DNA from: Chara braunii
Lineage: Eukaryota; Streptophyta; Charophyceae; Charales; Characeae
Direction of reading: 5' to 3'
DNA: 21,687 nucleotides
Assembly (NCBI GenBank): GCA_003427395.1
Contig: BFEA01000331.1
Location: 492,447-514,133 of the forward strand
This document shows positions 7,360-16,175 of this stretch, piece after piece. Each line of letters begins with the position of its first letter. Positions within the stretch are counted from its first letter, which is position 1. The notes beneath the pieces are model-generated. The model ran no database searches, had not been told where the DNA came from, and was given only the letters and a program-made list of their open reading frames with translations. Made by a program: the position numbers and the translations under genes.

Positions 7360-7467
7360 GTCTGTCGGGACATCCGTTAAAATTGGAACGATACAGAGAA
7401 AGAGAAGATTAGCACGGCCCCTGCGCTTTCAAGGATGACACACACCAATCGAGAAATTGTCCAAATT
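7360..7467 (+). pseudogene. U6: U6 snRNA retrocopy (plant-type, disrupted)
   Basis: The segment starts with a stem GTCTGTCGGGACATCCG and continues AAAATTGGAACGATACAGAG, GATTAGCACGGCCCCTGCGC, AAGGATGACACACACC, AATCGAGAAATTGTCCAAAT. This is U6, and the 3' end and 5' stem are those of land-plant U6 rather than metazoan. It is broken: six extra bases (AGAGAA) duplicate part of the ACAGAGA box, and TTTC is inserted after CCTGCGC. The transcript end is followed by A-rich sequence instead of a T-run terminator. No convincing upstream promoter is seen (no TATA about 30 bases upstream; only GCGTCCCAAAA faintly resembles the plant USE). A reverse-transcribed pseudogene is most likely. Confidence 0.85.
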
Positions 7468-7513
7468 AAAAAAGAAACAAAGAAGAAGAAGAAGAAGAAG
7501 AAGAAGAAAAAGA
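7468..7513 (+). repeat. A-rich and (AAG)n tract after U6 copy
   Basis: The U6 3' end runs into A6, then about ten AAG units. This may be the expanded A-tail of the retrocopy. Confidence 0.85.
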
Positions 7514-7593
7514 ATACCACAGATAAACGTGATGGCCGCAATACCAAAAGTCATTGCCCGAAAAACAGTGACCACGGTATCACTGCAGTGGTA

Positions 7594-7719
7594 ATGGGCC
7601 TCACTGCACTACTCTCGAAATGTGCAAAACGAGAGTGAATCTTCCACTAGAATATGGAAAGATACACGGCCATGATTTTTGTCTTTTGTGCATTTCAAGA
7701 GTAGTGGAGCGAGGCCCAA
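7594..7719. repeat. Fold-back (36-bp arms)
   Basis: ATGGGCCTCACTGCACTACT..TGTGCAAAA (7594-7629) is the reverse complement of TTTTGTGCATTTC..GAGGCCCAAT (7684-7719) at about 30 of 36 positions, with a 54-base spacer. An RNA from either strand would form one long imperfect hairpin. It could be a small inverted-repeat element or a hairpin RNA precursor; no flanking duplication is obvious. Confidence 0.65.
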
Positions 7720-8564
7720 TGTTTAGTACTGGTGCTGTTAACATCATACTGAGGTCTGCCCCACTTTATGTGCTTTCGATGATTGGTAGTGGACATTTTA
7801 GCGCCCATTTCATATTGCATTGTACTCTCCATGCAGACATGTTCGGTTGTGGAATGCCCGTTGGGAGCAGCACCAGAGGCTGAGGGGTGTCTGCCCGCAC
7901 ACGGTGTGTACAAGATTTCCGTCAAAAGTAGCATCTTGGATGGCTCTGAGTACACAGGTGGGCCGATAACCGTGACTGGCCAAACTCCCAGGTACCAGTA
8001 GCAGACATACCAATGCCATGCCTGTGTCCTCCATCGCTGTGTGTGAAAAACAGGGACGAAGTGAATGGGGGGTTGCTTCCATAGCCAGCTGCGACGCAAC
8101 GTCAGTTGGTGAAATTCACCGTACACTCTTGACATTCTATATATATGGTCACAGGAGGAGCTATGGGAGCGCATTCCGTAATCCGTCAGTTTGTTAGTGC
8201 ATTGCCCCCGGCCAAACAACGGACAGTGGGCCTCGGCCCTTACTCTGAACTACCTGCTGCCAGCAGCTTGGTGTCACTTCTCTTTAACTTCCTTTTTTAT
8301 TTTTTTTATTTTTTTATGTGTGTCATCCTTGCGCAAGTTCCAATGGCATGGTGGCATGGTAATATTCTTCTCGGCAAGTGGTAATTACGGGAACTTCGCT
8401 AGGAAGAAATGAATTGAACGGGGTGTATTGACAATTGAGGACCTTTGGAATGACGAAGAAAATGACTGGAAATCAGAAGCTCAGCTCAGAAGAAAACCTC
8501 GGGAAACCCATCAATGGCATCACCACAAACTGGCTCCATCTGCTCTATTCAAAAAGTTGTGACC
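7720..8564. other. Unassigned sequence
   Basis: Open frames of 70-174 codons occur on both strands but overlap each other and show no domain. The longest, on the minus strand (7695-8219), has no recognisable motif. T-rich patches occur near 8292-8316. Confidence 0.5.
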
Positions 8565-8710
8565 TTTTTTTTTTTTTCCCCAGAAAACCGCATTGCAAGC
8601 CCACTATCCTGGTGGTGGTATGAGAACCACTAGGATCGAGGCCTTGCCTGTGGGGTTGCTCCATCTATTGGTGGGGAGCTTCACCTGCTGGAAATCGGGT
8701 CCAGCGTCCC
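8565..8710 (-). mobile_element. Tri-hairpin SINE-like repeat, copy 6 (long form)
   Basis: On the minus strand it begins GGGACGCTGGACCCG, stem 1 GCTGGA/TCCAGC, stem 2 GCTCC/GGAGC with loop CCACCAATAGAT, and a third stem ATCCT.GTGGT / ACCAC..AGGAT, and ends in 13 A. At 146 bp it is a good candidate for a full-length member. The 10 bases upstream (GTATTCAAT) resemble those upstream of copy 2, so the true 5' end may lie slightly further out. Confidence 0.8.
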
Positions 8711-9109
8711 ATTGAATACACTCGTTACACAGCATCGATCGCATGTACCTTCTGTCCGGGGCTGGGGCTTTCAGCTTTTCGTACCGCAGAGCTGTGATTA
8801 CTTTACCCTTGGGCTGCTGAGTTACCCTACCAATCTTGTGGCTCCTGTTTTCCACTACCATAGCCCAACCCTAGTGCAGCCCGTCCCTGAGCATTGGCGT
8901 GTTACATGGCCATTCCCTGACTATGTCTGCCGCAGTGAATAGCAGATGTCCTTTCTGACTCCTATTCTGACTTGCGGTTTGTATTGGTAGACGGTTCTAC
9001 AATAATTAGTCTGGTCTTTCTTCTCTGTCGAAGATACCGGGTCTGTGGTCTGTTTCCACTGTTGTTGTCGTTGGGCACATCCGCCTTCATTGCCCCGTCT
9101 GATCCGTGT
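8711..9109. other. Unassigned sequence
   Basis: No repeat, RNA or coding signature recognised; only short overlapping frames. Confidence 0.5.
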
Positions 9110-9195
9110 ACCTCTGTTGTCGCTCCCTTGGTGTGCTCACCTGGCCAGGACTACCTCTGTTGTCGCTCCCTTGGTGTGCTCACCTGGCCAGGACT
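9110..9195 (+). repeat. 43-bp perfect tandem duplication
   Basis: The unit beginning ACCTCTGTTGTCGCTCCC occurs twice back-to-back with no difference (9110-9152, 9153-9195), which implies a recent duplication. Confidence 0.95.
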
Positions 9196-9600
9196 TATGT
9201 ATTGGCAGTTGTTTGGGGGTTGGGAATGGGACAGGGAAGGAGAAGGGGGTTGAGGTGTCGGGGGTAGGGGCTCCACCGGTAGGGGAGGGGTGGTTGGGGA
9301 GGTGAGGGCAGAGGAAGGCGCAGCTTGCGACAGTGTGTGAAGTGGATGCGAGGGAGGAGGTCGCGGCCGTGTTGCTTCCGACCACAGAGGGGGTGTCGGG
9401 GGGGTTGGCTGGGTGTGTGGTGACTCTGGTGGGGGAGCAGGAGTCTGTGGTGGAGATTCCATTGGGAGTGGTGGGACGGATAGGGGGGTACTGGGGTCCT
9501 GTGTTGACGTAGGCCGAGGGAATTCCACAGGAAATGGGCCAGAATGAGGGAGGGCGGCAGGGGATGTCAGGGGGGGCGGCGGGTTGAGTGGGGGTGGCAT
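9196..9600 (-). other. Proline-rich open region, minus strand
   Basis: G-rich on the plus strand; the minus strand stays open with Pro/Ser/Thr-rich sequence in two frames (9151-9600 and 9137-9385). It lies directly downstream, in the same direction, of a LINE ORF2 fragment (9575-9910) and overlaps its end. It may be a low-complexity tail of that element or simply compositional bias. Confidence 0.35.
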
Positions 9601-9910
9601 GTCAGGAAGTGAAGGGTTAGTTGGGTCTGTGCTCTTGGGTGGGGAAGGTATGATGCTTTCTGAACGTTGATTCTTACCGTTTCTGTTATTTGGTGTTTAG
9701 CTTGGAGGGAGCCGAAGTTGTGTTCTCTCCTCTCATGAGAACAGCGAGCCCTCCATATGGTCATCAACACTTCCAGCCTTGTGGTTCTAAACAGGTTTAG
9801 CTGAAAAATGGACCATGTAGCCTTCACGTGAGATGGTTGGTCTAGCAGCAGCACCTTCGGGTCCCACGGCAGATCAGTCTGTGTGAGATAAACCCCTCGG
9901 AGCGTGTTTA
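9575..9910 (-). pseudogene. LINE ORF2 C-terminal fragment (second type)
   Basis: The minus strand reads TLRGVYL..DLPWDPKVLLLD, then LFRTTRLEVLMTIWRARC. The pattern W..F...LFRTTR.EVL..IW..R is what follows the zinc knuckle in many plant-like LINE ORF2 proteins. The 15.6-16.2 kb LINE has a comparable NLYSL...ALWWQRYLLVL. No zinc knuckle or RT is seen upstream, so the copy is a fragment, bounded on the plus strand by a short A-run at 9913-9924. It could also be a host coding exon; confidence is moderate. Confidence 0.45.
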
Positions 9911-10411
9911 ACAAAAAAAAAAAGGAGGAACATATTTACAGGTGTCTGATAATTCAGGTGCAAAACTGTACAGTGTATCAAAATCCTGCATCCTTTCAAA
10001 AAACAAAGAGCTATAATAGGTGATACTATAATAGTGTCTGGAAAAAGAAGAAAAAAAAGGAGCTGTGAGCCTCCGGGACTGTGGTGAAACCCCTACAGGT
10101 GAACTTGTGGCGAGAATGCTGAAATGTAAGCTACCATAGTTGCCCTCCATGGGCGATGGATCCAAAGATTACAAACAAATTCAAGAATGGAGGATAGCAG
10201 AAATGATAGATGAAGGCCCCTTTCGACAAGATCAATTTGCCGCTAGACTGGGAAGTGGAGGAAGTGAGAGTATGGGACAAGTGAGAAGGAAGCCAGGTCA
10301 TAATACAAGTATACATGCAAATGGGAAACCAATGACAAATCTAAAGCGGGACCCAAGGAGGATAGCTCTTCCTGGGCCCGGTACTGTAAATTGTCCTTTG
10401 GAACCTTGTAA

Positions 10412-10489
10412 GGGACACTGGGCCCAATTCCCAGCAGCACGTGTTGCTCCCCACGAAAAGATCGGAGCATGGTCCCAATAAAAAAAAAA
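10412..10489 (+). mobile_element. Tri-hairpin SINE-like repeat, copy 7 (short form)
   Basis: GGGACACTGGG start, stem 1 CTGGG/CCCAG (same compensatory GGG/CCC state as copy 1), stem 2 GCTCC/GGAGC with a diverged loop, then ATGGTCCCAAT and 10 A. AGCTCTTCCTGGG (about 10364-10376) and AGCTTCCTGGG (about 10492-10502) may be a target-site duplication; if so the inserted unit begins near 10377 and includes about 35 bases upstream of the family core. Confidence 0.7.
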
Positions 10490-10620
10490 GGAGCTTCCTG
10501 GGATGGACTTCATGACAGGAAGCTATCATGAACCAAACTTCTCTCACCCTCCCAGTAGGCTTACTAGGGGCCCGCGACCTCTTACGGGCCCATCAACAAA
10601 ACGAGTACATACAACACAAA

Positions 10621-10674
10621 ATGAAAAACGAATGGTTATTTCAGATTGCTTATATGGGCGCTGCAGAGCCTTGG
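10621..10674 (+). pseudogene. cox2: cox2-like N-terminal fragment
   Basis: Eighteen codons from ATG read [18 protein letters not shown]. Plant mitochondrial cytochrome oxidase subunit 2 begins with a WLF..IA...AAEPWQ pattern, so this is probably its N-terminus. It loses similarity after AAEPW and stops five codons later. The short length keeps confidence moderate. Confidence 0.45.
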
Positions 10675-10718
10675 TTGTTTATCTCACTTTAACCAGTGAA
10701 GTGCGCGCTCTGCAAGCG

Positions 10719-10817
10719 CCTTGGGCAGTTGAGCCAAATTCAACTACACTTGAATGGATGGTACAAAGTCCTCCAGCTTTTCATACCTTTGAAGAACTTC
10801 CAGCCATCAAAGAAACA
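10719..10817 (+). pseudogene. cox1: cox1 C-terminal fragment
   Basis: Thirty-three codons read [19 protein letters not shown] then [14 protein letters not shown], the conserved C-terminus of cytochrome c oxidase subunit 1 in plants and algae. Weak similarity may extend upstream to about 10665 (VYLTLTS). Downstream the frame stays open to 10947 with no further cox1 match, as expected after the natural C-terminus. The N-terminal ~480 residues are missing, so it is a nuclear mitochondrial insertion. Confidence 0.85.
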
Positions 10818-11111
10818 AATAACAACATTGAAATTCAATTTATATGCGATTATCCAGATTCCGACGTTTCGCATAAAACCTCCAAGATCATAGTAAACCC
10901 GAACGGGTTTTTTGTAACTGTGAATCCAAAGGAATATATGGCAAGATAATTCGAAGAAACTTTTTGAGTTCTTCTGTTCCGAACCAGAGTCGGTAATATA
11001 TTTTACTATAATTCCCATATTTACAATCTCTTTGAATGGGTCCCAAGGTGCTGTTATCACCCCCACTAGTAGGCTTCAGCCGGCTTTCCCATTAAAAAAA
11101 AATAAAAGAGA

Positions 11112-11172
11112 GAGAGACCTTCAGCTGGGTCGAGGTCTACACTTGAATCTGGCAGTCGTCCAGGCTGAGAGG
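11112..11172 (+). repeat. 60-bp direct repeat, copy a
   Basis: GAGA.AGACTTC/CTTCAGCTGG.TC.AGGTCTA, GAATCTGGCAGTC, CAGGC.GAGAGG is shared with 11322-11384, in the same orientation. Confidence 0.65.
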
Positions 11173-11180
11173 ATCAAAAT

Positions 11181-11231
11181 ATCCAGCTTTCACAAAGTCG
11201 AAAAAAGAAAAAAAAAATCCAGCTTTCACAA
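11181..11231 (+). mobile_element. Poly(A) insertion with perfect 15-bp duplication
   Basis: ATCCAGCTTTCACAA occurs perfectly at 11181-11195 and 11217-11231. The 21 bases between are AGTCG plus A6 G A9. This is the clearest of the near-pure poly(A) insertions and the youngest by its intact flanks. Confidence 0.8.
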
Positions 11232-11321
11232 TTAATTAAGCACTCCAGTGTTTATCAACGTGAAGCTGTGTGGTGCTGCCCGTAATGTGTTCTCCAAGTA
11301 GCCTGTACGGATTGAGAATTT

Positions 11322-11384
11322 GAGATAGACTTCCAGCTGGATCCAGGTCTATTCTCGAATCTGGCAGTCATTCAGGCCGAGAGG
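11322..11384 (+). repeat. 60-bp direct repeat, copy b
   Basis: Second copy of 11112-11172, about 150 bp downstream. Function unknown. Confidence 0.65.
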
Positions 11385-11417
11385 TTTCACAAGTACGTAC
11401 AGAAGTGTTCGCTAGAG

Positions 11418-11418
<1 letters not shown>

Positions 11419-11473
<55 letters not shown>
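11419..11473. repeat. (CA)n plus poly(A)
   Basis: About 17 CA units run into about 19 A, the same CA-then-A arrangement seen at the end of tri-hairpin copy 4, but here without a recognisable element upstream. Confidence 0.9.
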
Positions 11474-12325
11474 GCCTGAGGCAGTGGTTTTGAAAGAAGA
11501 GAGCGGCTTCATACGTTGCAATTCCTGTTGTTGTTTTTTGTACGGAGGAGATCAGATCCGTTGAGTTGTCTCTCATTTCTCGATGGTCTCCAGTTTTGAA
11601 TTCTAGATCATCAGCCAGAAAGCAGGGATGCGGGCATAAAGGGAGAAGGGAACGTATGTATTTTTCGAGAAAATTTGGTCATGTACGTCCTTGTCAGTCA
11701 CGAGCGCCTGATTAGGTTCTCCTCTTCTCGAGGCAGCGCCCTCCTCCCTTACCCAACCTCCCCTGACTCCTGTTCCCTATCTTTGATCTCTATTCTGGAG
11801 AACTGTAACGACCTAGAGATCTCGGTCGCAACTATCGTAAGCTCAGGAGGGGATGTGTTTCTCGATGCATGGAGTCAGATTTGCAGATTGTTTGGATGGA
11901 GTTCTGTTGTGTGCAATGGACAGACTACGCTTCTCAAGTTCCTCCGCCTTGAGTTCATGGAAGGGGGTGTTTTCTTTTTTACTTGCATCCGAAGACACTT
12001 CCAACTCCATGGGTATTCGCAGAAGCGCTCTTATCTCTCTCCTGCATGTTCCTTGGACCAGGTCTCGACTCTCAAACTTCTCTTTGTCTAATCTTATCAA
12101 ACTGTACAACACTGCTGACGTATCGTGCGCTAGCCAAACCACGAGCCGGTTGAAGAGGATTGTTGGCCCGGCTATTAATAGAAAGACCGGTTTTCGATGT
12201 GTTTCTCCACTAATAGTGAGAGTCGGATATCATGAATCGGTTAATAAGACCGTTGTTGCGAAGACTACTAAGAACCTTATACGGAAGCGTGATTTTTCTT
12301 TTCTTTTCTTTTCTTCTTCTATTTA
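11474..12325. other. Unassigned sequence
   Basis: Overlapping frames of 99-166 codons on both strands (for example minus 11843-12142, plus 11853-12353). None shows a domain I recognise, and neither strand is clearly preferred. Confidence 0.5.
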
Positions 12326-12447
12326 TTTTTTTTTACGTCCCCACCAGTGCTAGTGGTGCTGATAAGAGCAGACGTCATTAGCACCTGGGGAGATGCTCCA
12401 TCTATTGGTGGGGAGCATCACCTGCTGGAAAGCGGGTCCAGCGTCCC
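12326..12447 (-). mobile_element. Tri-hairpin SINE-like repeat, copy 8 (long form)
   Basis: GGGACGCTGGACCCG, stem 1 GCTGGA/TCCAGC, stem 2 TGCTCC/GGAGCA (6 bp) with loop CCACCAATAGAT. The third stem is GTGCTA/TAGCAC, unlike copies 2 and 6 in sequence but in the same place. It shares TGCTCTTATCAGCACC with copy 9 and ends in A9. Confidence 0.8.
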
Positions 12448-12494
12448 ATTTACAGACTGAATTTGGAGTACAATAGAGAAGCAATTGTGGGAGG

Positions 12495-12742
12495 TTCCTG
12501 CCAGCATTGATTGCCCTGGAAACCCAGGGGATTGACTGAGTAGGGCATTGAAAGGAAAAAATAAGGGGGGGGAACCTCTTCACCCAGAACTCGGCACCAG
12601 ATGCTTGCGGCTACACACTAGCTCCTCCCTCCCCCTATCAGCCCCAGACTCTTTTTTTTTAAATGGAGCGAAAGTCTGAGAGACTTTGACTTCCACCAAC
12701 ATTGATTGCCCAGGGGAAATCCCGGGGATTAACTGAGTGGAC
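12495..12742 (+). repeat. Pair of ~50-bp direct repeats
   Basis: CATTGATTGCCC.GG..A..CC.GGGGATT.ACTGAGT.G occurs at about 12495-12545 and 12690-12740. The spacer holds no gene. Confidence 0.6.
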
Positions 12743-12981
12743 TACTTCTGACTAAAAACACAAAGGCTACTGTGTGACGCCCAACCTCACGCCCGACGCG
12801 GCTTCCTGATCGGAGTGAGAGGGGGCCTAGAAGTGCGAAAAAGGGGGTGTGCCAAGGATTTTAGGAAAGTGGGGGTGGAGTCCCAGGTCGGAACTGAGAT
12901 CTCCTGTGACAAGTTTCGGGGGTATGAATGCAAGAGGGTAGTTGTGGGTCGGAGTCTTGTTTCAAGTTTCGGAGAGCCGAG

Positions 12982-13560
12982 CTACCGCCTCCGTTGGTCC
13001 CGTCGTCTGGGTCGGACTCGTATCTGGTGTACCTCTGGGACGCTATGGCTATCTTGCTGGCTGACCACCTGCCGACGTCGCACGCCATAGGTCTCGGAAT
13101 CCAACGCGGCCGGCCTCAGTCGAAGGCTGTGTTCCCGCCGTTCTTCTTCCGAGCGAGTTCGCCGGATGAAGCCGGATGCTCGGTAATCGTGGTCTTGCAG
13201 GCACTCCGAGCACGAGGGTTGGGGCCAGTAGAAAGCGATTGCACGCCAGGGGACGATGGTTAGGGAGTGAAAGGGCAGGATGTGGTGATAGGGAGGGAAT
13301 TCGGTCCCCAGGATAATGATTCTAGGTTCCACAACGATGTGACACGTGTATGAGCTAAGGCAGCCGGGGAGGTGGGCGATACGTTCCAAGGCCCCATCGA
13401 TATCCCACACGCAAACACGTTCGTTCCCTGTGGAGTAGGGGAATTCTGGAGGTTCCGCTCTCGATCGTGTAGACAGACACACGTGTTCCCAATATTCCCG
13501 GAATTCATGATCCCTCAGGCACTCGCGGTGGGTGATGTGGAAGGGGATTTCGATATTCAT
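12982..13560 (-). CDS. Hypothetical ORF, 192 codons
   Basis: Longest single AUG-started frames after the RT. The product is rich in Arg, Glu, Cys, His and Trp, with no signal or membrane segment. ECLRDHEF near the start and ECLQDHDY in the middle are similar, hinting at an internal repeat. I do not recognise it. The region is GC-rich, which lengthens random frames, and overlapping plus-strand frames of 111-183 codons exist, so it may be spurious. Confidence 0.2.
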   Translation of the reverse strand: MNIEIPFHITHRECLRDHEFREYWEHVCLSTRSRAEPPEFPYSTGNERVCVWDIDGALERIAHLPGCLSSYTCHIVVEPRIIILGTEFPPYHHILPFHSLTIVPWRAIAFYWPQPSCSECLQDHDYRASGFIRRTRSEEERREHSLRLRPAALDSETYGVRRRQVVSQQDSHSVPEVHQIRVRPRRRDQRRR

Positions 13561-15280
13561 ACTGTGAGGTGGGGCGGGAATTCCGACATTCGGGAAGTTG
13601 GGCCGAGTACGGATCTTGCAGACACGCGTGTAAGTAACAACCCTCTTCGGCCGGGTTTACACGTGCGTGCACAAGACCTGTCCGTCGGTCCCGTGGATAA
13701 AGGCCAACAACTCACAACCTGTGCGCATTGGCTCGTTAACCCGAAGGTGGGCAATCCTATCGTGAGACAGACATCTAATCATCTAGCATGCTCATCTAGT
13801 TCATACGCAGACAGAAAAACGCCAAACATCCATGCATTCAGCTTCGAACACACACCCACAGACAAAAAGGGAGTTGACAATCATTCGTGCATCAATTCTT
13901 CAACCATTGGTCAGGGGTCATAAAAAAATCGATCGTAGGTGATCAGCCAATCCGGTTACCAATTCATACAGAGGGAGGAAGGGAGCGGGGGAGACAATCA
14001 CACATCAATCCTAAGGGAAGAAACAAAGGAAAAGTTTGAGATGTGGATCCAAAAAGCAAGGGCGTCTTGCGCCAGATCAAAATTACTCAGAAGAATAGAA
14101 GAGAAGCACCATTACAACACACCCCATCTCTCCTTCTCTCTCGCTCTCTCTCTCTCTTCACACCATCCCGATGCGGGCAGTCCGTCGCCATGCACCCACA
14201 CAGAGTTGTCACCCCGCTTAGCCTGAACATGCAAGCCAGGTTCGCCCGTGTGCCACAGTCCGTCGCGACCACACGTCAACCCCGCATATCCAACACCAGC
14301 TCGTCGGATCGCCCAACTCTCTACTCACCTTCCGACTCTTGCTCGTTAGCCGATCCTCTCGACCGCGCTAACTCCAAAATTCATAGAGAGCGAGTTAATC
14401 GCACTTGCAAAATTTATAGCATGTGCATTTGCACGAGATACCCAAGATTGTGCCTGAGTGGGAGAGGAGAAGGAGGAAGGAAGTGCCTACGATTGTATGG
14501 CCAGGCCGCGGTGTGGGGGATGTAGCCACACTCCAAACATCGATCCGGTCATGCAATAGTTCGGGCCAATAGGATAGGGAAGGAAGTATGAGTGCGCAGG
14601 GGCGCCAGAAAGATATCAAGAAAGAGAGGATTACAGTTACAATCACGCCCGCCAAGATAAGAATTACAGTTACACATAAGATTAAGGCGTGGAAAAGTAA
14701 AAGCACAGATCCTGACGCGGCAAAGCGTGCGCAAGCAAGAAGCGTCGTGCAACAAAATTGCGATGCACCCAAATTCCTAGCCTAAATCCTAATTGCAAAA
14801 AAAAAGAAATTCCGAGAGAAAATTCCGAGAGCCCACAGGGGCTTGACATCAGTTGAAAATTCAAAAAGATTTTCCCGCGCGATGATCGCGCCCAAATTCC
14901 CATTTTCCACAGCAGAACAAGAAAAAGAAGCTATGGCAACAGTTATCCTTCGTGCTCGCTAAGGCGCTATCAACTACCAGCCGTCGTGGGACCACACCAG
15001 AGTCAATTCCAAAAAAAAGGCGAGGGCATCCATGCAATTCGACGGGCCCCTCTCGATCAACCCCCGAAGCAGCCTTGCGTAGAAAGTCGGGCGGTTGCAA
15101 AAGATAGTTCGTCACAGCTGCCCTCCAGAAATGAAAGTACGAACACACAAGCCATCCCGTCCATTGAGGCGCACCCATGTGCACCTGTGCAACTTGTGAG
15201 AACCTTGATGATTTTGCAGGGGCCTTCGACAAGCAACGCCCGGGGGGCACCGGGGAGGCTTATCTCAGGCTCGTCCAGTC
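13561..15280. other. Unassigned sequence, GC-richer
   Basis: No domain, RNA or repeat copy recognised over 1.7 kb. Small-scale structure only: a CT tract near 14128-14160, paired ATTACAGTTACA motifs near 14630-14672, two AAATTCCGAGAG motifs near 14807-14834, and a TTTTCCCGCGC next to the near-palindrome GCGCGATGATCGCGC at about 14871-14890. Confidence 0.5.
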
Positions 15281-15352
15281 CAATCTTATTGCAATCTTGT
15301 CATGATCATGTCTTGATCCTGGTGTGATCTTGTCATGATCCTGTCATGCTCA
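15281..15352 (+). repeat. Degenerate tandem repeat (CATGATC-rich)
   Basis: Variants of ATCTTGTCATGATCCTGTCATG repeat about three times with small changes. Confidence 0.6.
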
Positions 15353-15619
15353 AGTAACACTCGTGCAGCCAAGTCATATGAGAACTTCCATCAGGGCCAA
15401 GGGATGGGGGGGAAATGGATCCGGGAAATCGGACGGGGGCCTCATAGGGAAGGATGGGTCAATGTGAGTCCAGTCATTGAAGATGAGTCTGTAATCTCTC
15501 GAAATCTCTTTCCCTGTCGCAGTGGCCCGGTCCCCTGCCCACTCAATCCTGACCATCCATCCGCCCCGTTGCCTGCCCAACCATTCCATACTAAACCCCG
15601 CAATTGCCCTCTTTGTATC

Positions 15620-16175
15620 CCGGTCTGTCTAAAAAATGTCTAACTGTGGCTTGAGGTCATTCCATCCGCGTGTCAGTTCCAATTGCACTAGTTCCTTGAT
15701 CTGCCCTGTCAATTTAGGACCCTCAATCTTGACACCTTCTAGGACCAGAAGGTAGCGCTGCCACCAAAGCGCTCATAGGATAGACCGTCCACCCAAGCTA
15801 TACAGGTTACTCACATAGGGGGGAACTTTCCATTTCCGGAGAGTGTCCAACCAGTATGGCTTGCCAAGACCATGGCCAGGGGTATCTGATGTCACTTTCC
15901 TCCAAATGCGGTCCCACCATCGCCACGGCAGCACGGCCACCGGGCATTGCATGAAGATGTGCTCGATAGTTTCGTTCCTCTTTTGTGATGGGAATGCAGT
16001 CAAGCATCAGTGGCACGACGAATGTGCTTTCCCCTTTTGTTCCAAATGGGTATGGTCAATCAGCCAAGCATTTGTCGGCAGGCAACGATGGGCAATCTGC
16101 CATTGCAATGACGTGATTTTTGCCGGCCTAGAGTTTGTTCCCTTTAGCGTGTTCAACCCGATTGTGTGGCTGAAT
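15620..16175 (-). pseudogene. Non-LTR retrotransposon ORF2 C-terminus, copy 2
   Basis: The minus strand reads LNTLKGTNSRPAKITSLQWQ, then IAHRCLPTNAWLIDHTHLEQ, a C-x2-C with a TGA stop inside it (plus 16007-16009), PSQKRNETIEHIFMQCP, and AVLPWRWWDRIW. After a frameshift it continues ALWWQRYLLVLEGVKIEGPK to a stop near 15640. It is the same family as 1640-1978, whose sequence aligns motif by motif. The fragment abuts the plus-strand RT element at about 16175. The C-terminal zf-RVT type knuckle places it in an L1-like, plant-style clade. Confidence 0.75.

Larger units (their letters stand above)
10554..11076 (+). other. Mitochondrial-derived insertion (NUMT), probable extent
   Basis: The 9-bp direct repeat AGTAGGCTT at 10554-10562 and 11068-11076 brackets an AT-richer block that holds cox2-like and cox1-like fragments. 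The extent is inferred from the composition shift and the flanking repeat; only 10621-10817 has protein-level support. Confidence 0.4.

Noticed and set aside
7695-8219. 174-codon minus-strand frame
   Set aside because: Overlaps the right arm of the fold-back and several plus-strand frames; no domain or compositional support.
14871-14890. E2F-like site TTTTCCCGCGC beside a near-palindrome
   Set aside because: A single short motif with no gene identified nearby; expected by chance in this length of DNA.
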